A DNA stretch of 64,000 nt from Mesorhizobium loti (GTDB lineage Bacteria > Pseudomonadota > Alphaproteobacteria > Rhizobiales > Rhizobiaceae). Below the pieces are notes generated by a model, which worked only from the letters and a program-made list of their open reading frames with translations, was not told where the DNA came from and did not search any database. The translations under genes and the position numbers were made by a program. This document shows, piece by piece, positions 1 to 8,199 of the stretch; within the stretch, counting starts at the first letter, position 1; every line of letters begins with the position of its first letter. The stretch spans positions 124,001-188,000 of the forward strand of contig NZ_QGGH01000005.1 of assembly GCF_003148495.1 (NCBI RefSeq). The letters are read 5' to 3'.

Positions 1-1
1 C

Positions 2-772
2 GTCGCCCATGTGACGCCGCAAATCGCGGGTTGGACCTATGTCGGTTTCGACCTGCATCGGCTGAAGCCCGGCGAGAGCGCCTCCGGAAAAACGGAGGAT
101 CGCGAAGTCTGCCTGGTGTTCGTCACCGGCAAGGGCAAGGCGTCAGCCGGCGGCAAGGATCTCGGCCTGCTCGGCGAGCGCATGTCGCCCTTCGAGGGCA
201 AGCCCTGGTCGGTCTATGTTCCGCAAGGCTCGGACTGGTCGGTGACCGCAGGTACCGAACTGGAACTGGCGGTCTGCACGGCGCCGGGCCTTGGCGGCGG
301 TCTGCCGGTGCGGGTGATCGCACCGGACGATCTTGGCCAGGAGGTGCGCGGCAAAGGCACCAACACGCGCTACGTCACCAACATCCTGCCGGAGGGCAAG
401 CCGGCCGATTCACTGCTGGTGGTCGAGGTCATCACGCCCGGCGGCCACACGTCGAGCTATCCGCCGCATAAGCACGACCAGGACAATCTGCCCGCCGAAT
501 CCTATCTCGAGGAAACCTACTATCACCGCCTCAACCCGCCGCAGGGCTTTGCCTTCCAGCGCGTCTACACCGACGCCGACAAGAATGGCCATCGTGCACT
601 GGATGAGGCGATGGCGATCGAGGACGGCGATGTCGTGCTGGTGCCCAGGGGCTATCACCCCTGTGCCGCCTGCCACGGCTATGACCTCTATTACCTCAAC
701 GTGATGGCCGGGCCGAAACGGACGTGGAAATTCCACAACGCGCCCGAGCATGAATGGTTGATGAAGGCCTGA
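2..772 (+). CDS. iolB: 5-deoxy-glucuronate isomerase IolB, 5' end outside window
   Basis: IolB converts 5-deoxy-glucuronate to 2-deoxy-5-keto-gluconate in cytosolic myo-inositol catabolism. The frame is open to the window edge: the codons before the first in-frame GTG (11) read V-A-H and join smoothly to HVTPQIAGWTYVGFDL, the usual IolB N-terminal region, so the true start lies upstream. The bicupin metal site is visible as PPHKHD, then EETYYH, with a later YHPCAACHGYDLYYLNVMAGP block. It ends with WKFHNAPEHEWL as the family does. Other iol genes presumably lie to the left. The next gene belongs to phosphonate metabolism. Confidence 0.93.
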   Translation, partial: VAHVTPQIAGWTYVGFDLHRLKPGESASGKTEDREVCLVFVTGKGKASAGGKDLGLLGERMSPFEGKPWSVYVPQGSDWSVTAGTELELAVCTAPGLGGGLPVRVIAPDDLGQEVRGKGTNTRYVTNILPEGKPADSLLVVEVITPGGHTSSYPPHKHDQDNLPAESYLEETYYHRLNPPQGFAFQRVYTDADKNGHRALDEAMAIEDGDVVLVPRGYHPCAACHGYDLYYLNVMAGPKRTWKFHNAPEHEWLMKA

Positions 773-925
773 CCGATCATACCTTCCCAGGTGAAGCTAT
801 TGGTCCAGCTAGAAAAAATCGTCGGCTAAGGACCCACAAGGTCGATTTGCCTTCGAAAACCCTTCAAAGCTTCGTCAATCCGTCATGGAAATCACCTATG
901 GCAGCGGGACTGACGAGGACTACCG

Positions 926-1633
926 ATGCGCTACGCCATCTATTTCACCCCCCGGCAGGACGAACCGTTGGCGCGGATCGCCGCCAACTGGCTCGGCCGC
1001 GACCCGTTTGGCGCCGCGACAAGGCCGGTCGAGGCGGTGGCCGACCTGTCGGCGGCGGAAGTCGCCTTCCACACCGCTTCGGCGCGCCGTTATGGCTTTC
1101 ACGCGACGCTGAAAGCCCCTTTCCGCCTGGCTGCCAACGAGACCGAAGCCTCGCTGCGCGCCGCACTCGACCATTTTGCCGAGGCGACGCCGGTGGTGAC
1201 CATCCCGCGCCTGGTCGTCAGCCAGATCGACAGCTTCTTCGCACTGGTGCCGGAAGGACCACTGCCGGCGCTCAACCGCTTCGCCGATGACGTGGTGCTT
1301 GGCTTCGACCGGTTTCGCGCGCCGTTGACCGAGGCGGAAATCGAGCGGCGCAGCCCGGATTCGCTGAAGCCAGCCGAGTTCCGCAATCTCTGCCAATGGG
1401 GCTATCCCTATGTCTTCGAAACCTTTCGCTTCCACATGACGCTGTCCGGCCGGGCAGCGTCACAGGAAAGCCCTCGTTTGCGCGCAGCAATCGAAAGTCT
1501 GTTCGCGGACATTCTGCGAAAGCCGGTGCTGGTGGATGCGCTGACATTGTTTGTCGAAACCGAACCGGGCGCACCGTTCATGGTGCTCTCGCATCACGCA
1601 CTCGGGCGCCGTTCCGCCAGAAAAACTGCCTGA
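926..1633 (+). CDS. DUF1045 phosphonate-operon protein (2H phosphoesterase fold)
   Basis: A 235-residue protein of the DUF1045 / putative phosphonate-metabolism family that accompanies C-P lyase genes. Two H-x-T-x motifs, HATL at residue 59 and HMTL at residue 170, are the signature of the 2H phosphoesterase fold, so a cyclic phosphodiesterase-like activity on a ribosyl phosphonate or phosphate intermediate is plausible; this is inferred from the fold. It is followed 47 bp downstream by phnM and then phnN, probably in one operon. No phnGHIJKL genes are in the window. Confidence 0.85.
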   Translation: MRYAIYFTPRQDEPLARIAANWLGRDPFGAATRPVEAVADLSAAEVAFHTASARRYGFHATLKAPFRLAANETEASLRAALDHFAEATPVVTIPRLVVSQIDSFFALVPEGPLPALNRFADDVVLGFDRFRAPLTEAEIERRSPDSLKPAEFRNLCQWGYPYVFETFRFHMTLSGRAASQESPRLRAAIESLFADILRKPVLVDALTLFVETEPGAPFMVLSHHALGRRSARKTA

Positions 1634-1680
1634 CACCCTGCCGGAACAACCCCAGCCGGAACAACCAAGGACTGCCTGAA

Positions 1681-2820
1681 ATGACCGCCGAAACTGTTCT
1701 CCACAACGCCCGCATCGTGCTTGCCGACGAGATCGTCGAGGGTTCGCTGGTGCTGCGCGATGGGTTTATCGCCGGCATCGAAGCCGGCTCCAGCCGCAGC
1801 GGCGAGGACATGGGCGGCGATTACATCATTCCCGGGTTGGTCGAACTCCATACGGACCACCTCGAAGGCCACTACGCGCCGCGGCCCAAGGTGCGCTGGA
1901 ACCCGATCGCCGCCGTGCTCGCCCATGACGCGCAGGTGGCGACCGCCGGCATCACCACCGTGCTCGACGCCTTGCGTGTCGGCATGGACGAAGACGCCGA
2001 CCTGACGTCGACAGACATCCGCAAGCTGGCCGATGCCATCGAGGACAGCGTCCAGCAGGACCGTCTGCGCGCAGACCATTTCATCCATCTGCGCTGCGAG
2101 GTTTCGGCACCGGACTGCCTCAGGGCTTTCGCCAATTTCGATGGCGACGAACGGGTCAAGCTGGCATCGCTGATGGACCATGCGCCGGGCCAGCGCCAGT
2201 TCGTCAATCTCGAAACCTATGCCTATTACTACCAGCGCAAACTGAAGCTGACCGACCGTGACTTCAAGCTGTTCTGCGAAAAGCGGATGGGGGAATCGGC
2301 CGTGAATTCGGGGCCGAACCGTGTCCACATCGCCGCCGCCTGCCATGAGCGCGGCATCGTGCTGGCCAGCCATGACGACGCCACCATTGGCCATGTCGGC
2401 GAGGCGATCGAGCAGGGCGTGCGCGTCGCCGAGTTCCCGACCACGGAAGAAGCCGCCAGGGCCTCGAAAGAAGCTGGGCTCGGCGTGCTGATGGGTGCGC
2501 CCAACGTCATGCGCGGCGCCTCGCATTCGGGCAACGTCTCGGCCCGCACGCTGGCCAGCGACGGCCTGCTCGACATCCTGTCGTCCGACTACATTCCCTT
2601 CAGCCTGATCCAGTCGGCGTTCTTCCTCGGCGATGTCGTCGAAGGCATTTCCCTGCCACAGGCTGTCGCCATGGTCTCGAAGAACCCGGCCGATGCAGTT
2701 GGCCTGACCGACCGCGGCGTCATCGAGCAGGGCCGCCGCGCCGATCTGGTGCGCGTGCGCGTCGACGACCATGTTCCGGTCGTACGCACCGTCTGGCGGC
2801 AGGGACGCCGGGTCGCATGA
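1681..2820 (+). CDS. phnM: Alpha-D-ribose 1-methylphosphonate 5-triphosphate diphosphatase PhnM
   Basis: PhnM removes pyrophosphate from ribose 1-methylphosphonate 5-triphosphate before C-P bond cleavage. The 379-residue protein is an amidohydrolase-family enzyme of normal length. The metal motif HTDHLEGH is at residues 57-64, downstream SHDDATIGH fits the family, and the C-terminal composite-domain strand reads GRRADLVRVRV. The ATG at 1681 is preferred over an upstream in-frame ATG (1396) because that extension overlaps the DUF1045 gene and looks non-coding. The stop overlaps the phnN start by 4 bp (ATGA), indicating translational coupling. Confidence 0.93.
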   Translation: MTAETVLHNARIVLADEIVEGSLVLRDGFIAGIEAGSSRSGEDMGGDYIIPGLVELHTDHLEGHYAPRPKVRWNPIAAVLAHDAQVATAGITTVLDALRVGMDEDADLTSTDIRKLADAIEDSVQQDRLRADHFIHLRCEVSAPDCLRAFANFDGDERVKLASLMDHAPGQRQFVNLETYAYYYQRKLKLTDRDFKLFCEKRMGESAVNSGPNRVHIAAACHERGIVLASHDDATIGHVGEAIEQGVRVAEFPTTEEAARASKEAGLGVLMGAPNVMRGASHSGNVSARTLASDGLLDILSSDYIPFSLIQSAFFLGDVVEGISLPQAVAMVSKNPADAVGLTDRGVIEQGRRADLVRVRVDDHVPVVRTVWRQGRRVA

Positions 2821-3446
2821 TGGTGTCGGCGCTGATCGAGCGAGAATTGTCCGCCGAGACGTTTCCGATCCGCGATGGCGTTTTCGTCGCCGTGGTTGGA
2901 CCGAGTGGCGCCGGCAAGGACACGGTGATCGGCTACGCCCGCAACCATTTTGCCGACGAGACAAGGCTGGAGTTTGTCCGCCGCGTCATCACGCGGCCGA
3001 GCGATGCCGCCAGCGAGGATCACGACACGCTGGCCGACGCCGCCTTCATCGAAGCCGAAGCCGATGGCGCCTTCGCCATCTCCTGGGAAGCGCACGGCTT
3101 GCGTTATGGCATCCCGGCCGATGTCGACTGGTCTGTCGCCAATGGCCGTGTTGCTGTCGCCAATGTGTCGCGCGCGATCATCCCCTCCTTGCGCGAACGC
3201 TATGCCAACCTGGCCATCGTCGAGATCACAGCCTCGCCGGACGTGCTGGCGGAGCGGCTGGCAATGCGCGGCCGCGAGTCACGTGGCGAAGTGCTGGCGC
3301 GACTGGCGCGCAGCGCCAATATGAGCCTGTCCGGCCCTGGTGTCACTTCGATCGACAACAGTGGCCCGCGCGAAGCCGCGGGCGAGCGTTTTGCCGAGGT
3401 GCTGCGCAAGGCGATGGCATTTTCCGACATGTCGGGTCTGATCTAG
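2817..3446 (+). CDS. phnN: Ribose 1,5-bisphosphokinase PhnN
   Basis: PhnN phosphorylates ribose 1,5-bisphosphate to PRPP and so recycles the ribose of the C-P lyase pathway. It has 209 residues with a guanylate-kinase-like fold; the P-loop GPSGAGKD is at about residues 28-35, followed by RRVITRPSDAASEDH, the expected nucleotide/substrate segment. Its start overlaps the phnM stop by 4 bp; a second ATG follows immediately at 2820. It is the last gene of the DUF1045-phnM-phnN module and is followed by a hairpin without a U-tract. Confidence 0.92.
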   Translation: MMVSALIERELSAETFPIRDGVFVAVVGPSGAGKDTVIGYARNHFADETRLEFVRRVITRPSDAASEDHDTLADAAFIEAEADGAFAISWEAHGLRYGIPADVDWSVANGRVAVANVSRAIIPSLRERYANLAIVEITASPDVLAERLAMRGRESRGEVLARLARSANMSLSGPGVTSIDNSGPREAAGERFAEVLRKAMAFSDMSGLI

Positions 3447-3503
3447 GCTTCCAGCGCTTGTCGAGCGCCTTCCAGGGCCGATGCTGGTGGCTGGCGGTCG
3501 ATC

Positions 3504-3528
3504 TCGAGCCGCAGCGCGTGCGGCTCGA
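3504..3528. terminator. Perfect 9-bp hairpin downstream of phnN
   Basis: TCGAGCCGC (3504-3512) and GCGGCTCGA (3520-3528) form a 9-bp stem with a 7-nt loop, 58 bp after the phnN stop. There is no following T-run, so it would at most be a Rho-assisted or RNA-stabilising hairpin. Confidence 0.35.
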
Positions 3529-3655
3529 CTCCGTCCGTTGGTGCTTCGCTTGCTTTTTCGCTGCCAGCGGAGCGCTGTGTGGTGCTGACGGCATGGTGAT
3601 CCTGGACCGCGGTTCAAAAAGATCATGGTAGAATGAAGCAATACAGGAAGCCTTG

Positions 3656-4411
3656 ATGCATAGTCTGACACCTATCCTTTCGACGATCACCGCGGCATTT
3701 CTCGCCTCCTTCGTCGAGGTCGTCGAAGCCTTCACCATCGTGCTCGCTGTGGGGGTCACGCGCGGCTGGCGCCCGGCACTGACCGGCGCCGCACTGGCGC
3801 TGGCGGTGCTGGCGGCCCTGGTGCTGGCGTTCGGCCCGCTGCTGGCACTCGTACCCATAGCCACGCTGCAGTTCGTGGTTGGCGTCCTGCTGATCCTGTT
3901 CGGCATGCGCTGGCTGCGAAAAGCCATCCTGCGCAGCGTCGGCGTCATCGCCCTGCATGACGAGGGGGCAGCCTTTTCCAAGGAAACCGCAGCCTTGCAC
4001 CAGCAGGCCAACGACCGCCGAGCCGACTACCTCGCCGGGCTGGCGTCGTTCAAGGCGGTGCTGCTCGAGGGCGTCGAGGTGGTGTTCATCATCATTGCCG
4101 TCGGCGCGGCTCACGGGCAGACGCTTTACGCCAGCCTAGGCGCGCTGGCGGCTTTCGTCCTGGTGATGCTTATCGGCCTGGCTGTCCACCGGCCGCTGGC
4201 GCGCGTACCGGAGAATGCGCTCAAATTCGTGGTCGGGCTGATGCTGACCAGCTTCGGCATCTTCTGGACCGGCGAAGGCATCGGCGCCGACTGGCCAGGC
4301 GCCGATCTCGCTTTGCTTGCCATTTTCGCCACCGTCGCGCTGGCCTCGTTGGCCATGGTGCGCTGGCTGCGCAGCACCTACCCCACCCTCACTGGAGGAC
4401 TCGCCAGATGA
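3656..4411 (+). CDS. Polytopic membrane protein, COG4280-like putative transporter
   Basis: A 251-residue inner-membrane protein with about seven hydrophobic segments. Two internally similar acidic membrane motifs stand out: FVEVVEAFTIV near the N-terminus and LLEGVEVVFII in the middle. Paired acidic motifs of this type occur in FTR1 iron permeases and GDT1/TMEM165 cation exchangers, and the whole resembles COG4280 predicted membrane proteins. Metal-ion transport is therefore possible but unproven. ATG 3656 is chosen over the adjacent TTG 3653; AGGAAG lies just upstream. It is coupled by a 4-bp overlap to a small membrane protein. Confidence 0.7.
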   Translation: MHSLTPILSTITAAFLASFVEVVEAFTIVLAVGVTRGWRPALTGAALALAVLAALVLAFGPLLALVPIATLQFVVGVLLILFGMRWLRKAILRSVGVIALHDEGAAFSKETAALHQQANDRRADYLAGLASFKAVLLEGVEVVFIIIAVGAAHGQTLYASLGALAAFVLVMLIGLAVHRPLARVPENALKFVVGLMLTSFGIFWTGEGIGADWPGADLALLAIFATVALASLAMVRWLRSTYPTLTGGLAR

Positions 4412-4623
4412 ACGTCATCCGTCTGGTTCTGAACGAACTCATTGGCATGTTTGTCGACGACGGCAACCTGGCCTTACTGGCTCTGGTCGTCATTGCTGGA
4501 GTGACGGCGGCGGTAAAGCTACTGGCGCTCCCGCCACTGCTTGGCGGCGGCCTGCTGTTGGCGGGCTGCCTCGCCATCCTGTTGCAAAGCGTTCGCCGCG
4601 CGGCACGCGCGACCAATCGGTAA
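4408..4623 (+). CDS. Small two-helix membrane protein
   Basis: A 71-residue hydrophobic protein with one helix around residues 20-40 (LALLALVVIAGVTAAVKLLA) and a second at about 43-60, ending in a basic RRAARATNR tail. The start overlaps the stop of the preceding transporter-like gene by 4 bp, so the two are almost certainly co-translated and may work together. I do not recognise a family. Coupling and normal high-GC codon use support it as a gene. Confidence 0.65.
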   Translation: MNVIRLVLNELIGMFVDDGNLALLALVVIAGVTAAVKLLALPPLLGGGLLLAGCLAILLQSVRRAARATNR

Positions 4624-4859
4624 CGGCGGCGGGCATGCGGTTCGATGCCGGATAGGCTCCGGCGGGGACCGCATGGTGCTGCCGGCCACCGTAGAGGCAA
4701 CAATGCGCCGCTGAACCGCCCCAGACTGAGACGCATGAGCCTGCTGTCCGTCGCCGCACCCGTCACACCACATCGAATCCTTCCTCGATCACATCGACAG
4801 CGCCAAGCTCCGATCCAATCCCCGTAGCGACTTGACGGCACCCATAAAATGAAAAATTA

Positions 4860-4874
4860 TGGTACCGGTACCAG
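4860..4874. promoter_or_regulatory. LacI-type operator, copy 1
   Basis: TGGTACCGGTACCAG contains the perfect palindrome TGGTACCGGTACCA. The same core with one change occurs at 12914-12927 and 20811-20824, both inside promoters of this cluster. The nearby LacI-family gene (24678-25709) is the likely reader. This copy lies about 40 bp upstream of the candidate -35 box. Confidence 0.7.
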
Positions 4875-4914
4875 TCATGGTTGACGGAACTGGGTAGTGC
4901 GCTCATGGACAGGC

Positions 4915-4944
4915 TTTACATATTATAATAGCATACCATTATAA
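4915..4944 (+). promoter_or_regulatory. Candidate promoter with GntR operator between -35 and -10 (operator site 1)
   Basis: TTTACA at 4915-4920 and TTATAA at 4939-4944 are spaced 18 bp. The spacer carries TATTATAATAGCATA (4921-4935), a copy of the palindrome TGCTATTATAATAGCA (best alignment 4918-4933). A repressor bound there would block polymerase. It precedes the amino-acid-type ABC importer operon. The promoter assignment is by eye. Confidence 0.55.
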
Positions 4945-5083
4945 GTCGTGGAGGAGCGCTCTACCCCGGTTTGCAAGGGACGTCAGCGAGCGAAATTTCG
5001 ACCCCATTTTACGTCGTCGTGCGGTCTGCGCCCCGCACGAGCGATGCCGACAAAAGGCGCCCAAAAATGCATGGGAGGAAAAC

Positions 5084-5893
5084 ATGCGGACTTTCCTGAG
5101 AGGGGCCGGTGCCTTGCTGGCCGGCATTGTGCTGGCGCTGTCGGCGCTCAAGCCGTCGATTGCTTCAGCGCAGACGGTCGACGAGATCATCTCGCGCGGC
5201 AAGCTGGTCGTCGCCATCGACACCACAACGCCGCCCTACGGCTTTCTTGACGCCAACCTGAAGCCGACTGGCTTCGACATCGAAGTTGCCAACAAGATGG
5301 GCGAAGCGCTCGGCGTGCCGGTCGAATTCATCACCGTCACCTCGCCCGGCCGCATTCCGGCGCTGCTGACCAAGCAGGTCGATGCCGTGATCTCGATCTT
5401 CTCGATCACGCCGGCGCGCGCCATCCAGATCGACTATTCGATCCCTTATGCCGGACAGTCGGCTGTGGTGATCGCTCCGAAGAGCACCGCTATCAAGGGC
5501 GTTGCCGACCTCGTCGGCAAGAAGGTCGGGCTGACACGCGGCACCGGCGAGGACGGATTGTTGACCAAAGCTGCCGAAGCCAATCCGGGCATCGAAATCC
5601 TGCGCTTCGATGATTATTCGTCGCTGCTGCAAGCCATGGTGTCGGGCCAGATCGACGCCATGGGCGGCGGCGACTATGGCGAGATCTATCTGAAGAAGGC
5701 GCAGAACGGCGATGCCTTCGAGCAGAAATACGTGCTCAAGACCTTCTACTTCGGCATCGGCGTCGCCAAGGGCAACGACAATCTGCGCCAATGGGTCAAC
5801 ACCTGGCTGTTCGCCATGAAGACCGACGGCACGCTGGATGCACTGTCGATGAAGTACCGCAACCAGCCGCTGCCGACGCTGCCGGTGTTCTGA
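5084..5893 (+). CDS. ABC transporter periplasmic binding protein, polar amino-acid type
   Basis: A 269-residue solute-binding protein (SBP_bac_3 family). An N-terminal signal peptide of about 30 residues ends near ASA-Q. The mature part starts TVDEIISRGKLVVAIDTTTPPYGFLD, typical of the family, with GFDIEVANKMGEALGV and a C-terminal lobe ending TLDALSMKYRNQPLPTLPVF. The ligand is unknown: the family binds amino acids, opines and related compounds, and the surrounding sugar-acid genes allow a sugar-derived acid. GGAGG precedes the start. First gene of a three-gene operon with two permeases; no ATPase follows. Upstream lie both a LacI-type and a GntR-type operator. Confidence 0.9.
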   Translation: MRTFLRGAGALLAGIVLALSALKPSIASAQTVDEIISRGKLVVAIDTTTPPYGFLDANLKPTGFDIEVANKMGEALGVPVEFITVTSPGRIPALLTKQVDAVISIFSITPARAIQIDYSIPYAGQSAVVIAPKSTAIKGVADLVGKKVGLTRGTGEDGLLTKAAEANPGIEILRFDDYSSLLQAMVSGQIDAMGGGDYGEIYLKKAQNGDAFEQKYVLKTFYFGIGVAKGNDNLRQWVNTWLFAMKTDGTLDALSMKYRNQPLPTLPVF

Positions 5894-5953
5894 TCAACGC
5901 ATCCATTATCGGGTGGGGCCAGGCCGGCCCCGCTCTCTTGACCTCGTGACGGG

Positions 5954-6625
5954 ATGCCCATGCAAACCGCCTTGCAATTCGGCCCGATCCTCATCCATCT
6001 CGACCTGCTGCTGCGCGGTCTGACGAAGAGCATCCAGCTGGCTGCGCTGTCGATCCTGTTCGGCACCGCCATCGGCATCCTTGGCGCCGTCGGCCGCAGC
6101 TTCGGTCCGCGTTTTCTGTCGTGGCCGATCGCCTGGTATGTCGAGCTGATCCGCAACACGCCGCTCTTGATCCAGCTCTATTTCGTCTTCTTCTCGCTGC
6201 CGCTGTTCGGCTTCAAACTGTCGAGCAACACGGCGGCCGCCGTTGCGCTCTCGATCCATCTCGGTGCTTACGCTACCGAGATCCTGCGCGCCGGCATTGA
6301 ATCCATTCCCGAAGGGCAGATCGAGGCGGCCAAGTCGCTCGGTCTCAGCCGCTACCGCATCATCCGCCATGTCATCCTGGTGCCGGCGGCGCGCGCGGTC
6401 TACCCGTCGCTGTCGGCGCAGTTCATCCTGCAGATCATGGGCACCTCGATCGTAGGCGCCATTGCGGCCGAGGAGCTGACGGCGGTCGCCAACAACCTCG
6501 TCATGCAGACCTTCCGCAGCTTCGAGGTCTACATCATCATCGCGGTCATCTATTTCGTGCTGGTACAGGCCGCCAGCCTGCTCTTCGCCGGCTTCGGCAA
6601 GCTCATATTCAGGTGGAAGCAATGA
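5954..6625 (+). CDS. ABC transporter permease, HisM/HisQ family (first of two)
   Basis: A 223-residue inner-membrane permease with about five helices. The cytoplasmic EAA loop, which contacts the ATPase, is EAAKSLGLSRYRIIRHVIL in the second half. YVELIRNTPLLIQLYF is the usual His/Glu/Gln/Arg-permease segment. An ATG at 5960 has better spacing from the GACGGG ribosome site and may be the true start. It overlaps the next permease gene by 4 bp. Confidence 0.92.
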   Translation: MPMQTALQFGPILIHLDLLLRGLTKSIQLAALSILFGTAIGILGAVGRSFGPRFLSWPIAWYVELIRNTPLLIQLYFVFFSLPLFGFKLSSNTAAAVALSIHLGAYATEILRAGIESIPEGQIEAAKSLGLSRYRIIRHVILVPAARAVYPSLSAQFILQIMGTSIVGAIAAEELTAVANNLVMQTFRSFEVYIIIAVIYFVLVQAASLLFAGFGKLIFRWKQ

Positions 6626-7314
6626 GCCTGCGCGATTTCGGCCCCAACGAATTGATGTTCCTGCTGCTTGCGACGCGCTGGACGATCCTGCTGGCGCTGA
6701 TCGCCTTTGCCGGCGGCGGCCTGATCGGCCTGTTGGTGGCGGCGATCCGGGTGGCGCCGGCGCGGCCGCTGCGCTGGCTGGCCGCCGGCTACATCCAGTT
6801 CTTCATGGGCACGCCGATCCTGATCCAGCTGTTCATGGCCTATTACGGTTCTTCGTTCCTCGGCTACCGGCCGGACCCGTGGGTGGCGGCGGCAGTGACC
6901 TTCTCGCTCAATGGCGGCGCCTTCTTCGGCGAGATTTTTCGCGGCGCCATCGAAGCGATCCCGAAGGGGCAGTGGGAAGCCGCGACCGCGCTCGGTTTCC
7001 GCTTCACGCGAACGCTGCGGCTGGTGATCATCCCACAGGCGGTGCGGCTGATGCTGCCGCCGACCGTCGGCTTCATGGTACAGATCGTCAAGACGACGTC
7101 GATCGCCTCGCTGATCGGTCTGACCGAGCTCGCGCGCGCCGCCACACAGGTCAACACGGTGACCTTTCAGCCGGTCATGGTGTTCGGCACGGTGTCGCTG
7201 ATCTACTTCGCTCTGTGCTGGCCGCTGTCGCTCTATGCCGGTTATCTCGAGCGTCGTTTCGCCACCGGAATGACGCGCAAGGTCGAAGCGCCGCTGGTGA
7301 TGTCGGCTGTCTAG
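6622..7314 (+). CDS. ABC transporter permease, HisM/HisQ family (second of two)
   Basis: A 230-residue partner permease. QFFMGTPILIQLFMAYYG and the EAA loop EAATALGFRFTRTLRLVII identify the family. The ATG at 6622 overlaps the upstream stop (ATGA). The gene ends the operon; its stop lies one base from the stop of the convergent lactonase gene, with no terminator between. An ATP-binding subunit, normally next in such operons, is absent from the whole locus, so the ATPase must be borrowed from elsewhere. Confidence 0.92.
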   Translation: MSLRDFGPNELMFLLLATRWTILLALIAFAGGGLIGLLVAAIRVAPARPLRWLAAGYIQFFMGTPILIQLFMAYYGSSFLGYRPDPWVAAAVTFSLNGGAFFGEIFRGAIEAIPKGQWEAATALGFRFTRTLRLVIIPQAVRLMLPPTVGFMVQIVKTTSIASLIGLTELARAATQVNTVTFQPVMVFGTVSLIYFALCWPLSLYAGYLERRFATGMTRKVEAPLVMSAV

Positions 7315-7315
7315 C

Positions 7316-8197
7316 TCATCCCCTGAACGCCGGCAGGGTCAAGCCCTTGACGCCGACGTCGAGCGCAAACAATCCGCCCGGATTCTTCTGGTCGACAAAG
7401 TGGCTGGCCGGACGCCGGAGCACGGCCGAGGTGACATAGAGGATGTCTAGATCCTTGCCACCGAATTCGCAGCAGGTCGGCAGGTCGGTCGGCAACAGCA
7501 CGGTCTGCATCAGCCGGCCATCGGGATCGTAGCGGCAGACCTTGCTGGTCACCGGGATGGTCACCCAGTAGCAACCCTCGGCATCGACGGTGGCGCCGTC
7601 GGCGAGACCGCCGGTCACCGTCATGTCGATGAAGGTGCGGCGGTTTTCGATGTCGCCCGTGGCGGGGTCGAAATCATAGGCCCAGACCGCGCCGGCATGG
7701 CTGTCGGAGAAATACATGACCTTTGAATCCGGGCTCCAGGCCAGCCCGTTGGAGCAGCCGATGCCGTCGATCATCTTGTGTACCGAAAGGTCGGGATCGA
7801 GCCGGTAGAGCGCGCCGATGAATTCGATCGGCTGGCCCGGCACCTCGAACATGGTGCCCGACCAGAACCGGCCCTGGCGGTCAGGCTTGCCGTCGTTGAA
7901 GCGGGTCTTTGGCATATGCGCTTCCGGGTCGACGATCGCTTCGAACGTGCCGGTCGCCGGATCGAAGAAATGGAAGCCATTAGTCATCGTCAGGACCAGG
8001 CCGCCCTTCTCGCGCAGGCCGAGGCAGCCGAGATATTCCGGCGTCTCGAACACATCGTCCTTGCCGGTCGACGGATCGTAGCGGTGGATCAGCTTCTTCC
8101 AGATGTCTATCCACCAGAGCACACCGGCCTTGGGGTCCCAAAGCGTGCCTTCGCCAAGCTCGGCTCCGGCATCGACGACGCAAGAAATTTCGACCAT
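7316..8197 (-). CDS. SMP-30/gluconolactonase family sugar lactonase
   Basis: A 293-residue six-bladed beta-propeller hydrolase of the SMP-30/regucalcin family, which opens aldonolactones to aldonic acids in the cytosol. Expected metal-site segments are present: GEGTLWDPKAGVLWWIDI near the N-terminus (Glu), TRFNDGKPDRQGRFW (Asn) and SNGLAWSPDSKVMYFSDS (Asp). The ATG at 8197 sits two bases after the stop of the upstream permease gene, so it is the last gene of the ribose-type transporter operon. This suggests that the imported sugar is oxidised to a lactone. Confidence 0.9.
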   Translation of the reverse strand: MVEISCVVDAGAELGEGTLWDPKAGVLWWIDIWKKLIHRYDPSTGKDDVFETPEYLGCLGLREKGGLVLTMTNGFHFFDPATGTFEAIVDPEAHMPKTRFNDGKPDRQGRFWSGTMFEVPGQPIEFIGALYRLDPDLSVHKMIDGIGCSNGLAWSPDSKVMYFSDSHAGAVWAYDFDPATGDIENRRTFIDMTVTGGLADGATVDAEGCYWVTIPVTSKVCRYDPDGRLMQTVLLPTDLPTCCEFGGKDLDILYVTSAVLRRPASHFVDQKNPGGLFALDVGVKGLTLPAFRG

Positions 8198-8199
8198 GG

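Larger units (their letters stand above)
4624..5083. other. Regulatory intergenic region upstream of the amino-acid-type ABC operon
   Basis: 460 bp without a convincing gene. The left half shows nothing recognisable. The right half is AT-rich and carries a LacI-type operator (4860-4874), a candidate promoter (4915-4944) with a GntR-type palindrome inside it, and an untranslated leader of about 135 nt before the binding-protein gene. Confidence 0.6.
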
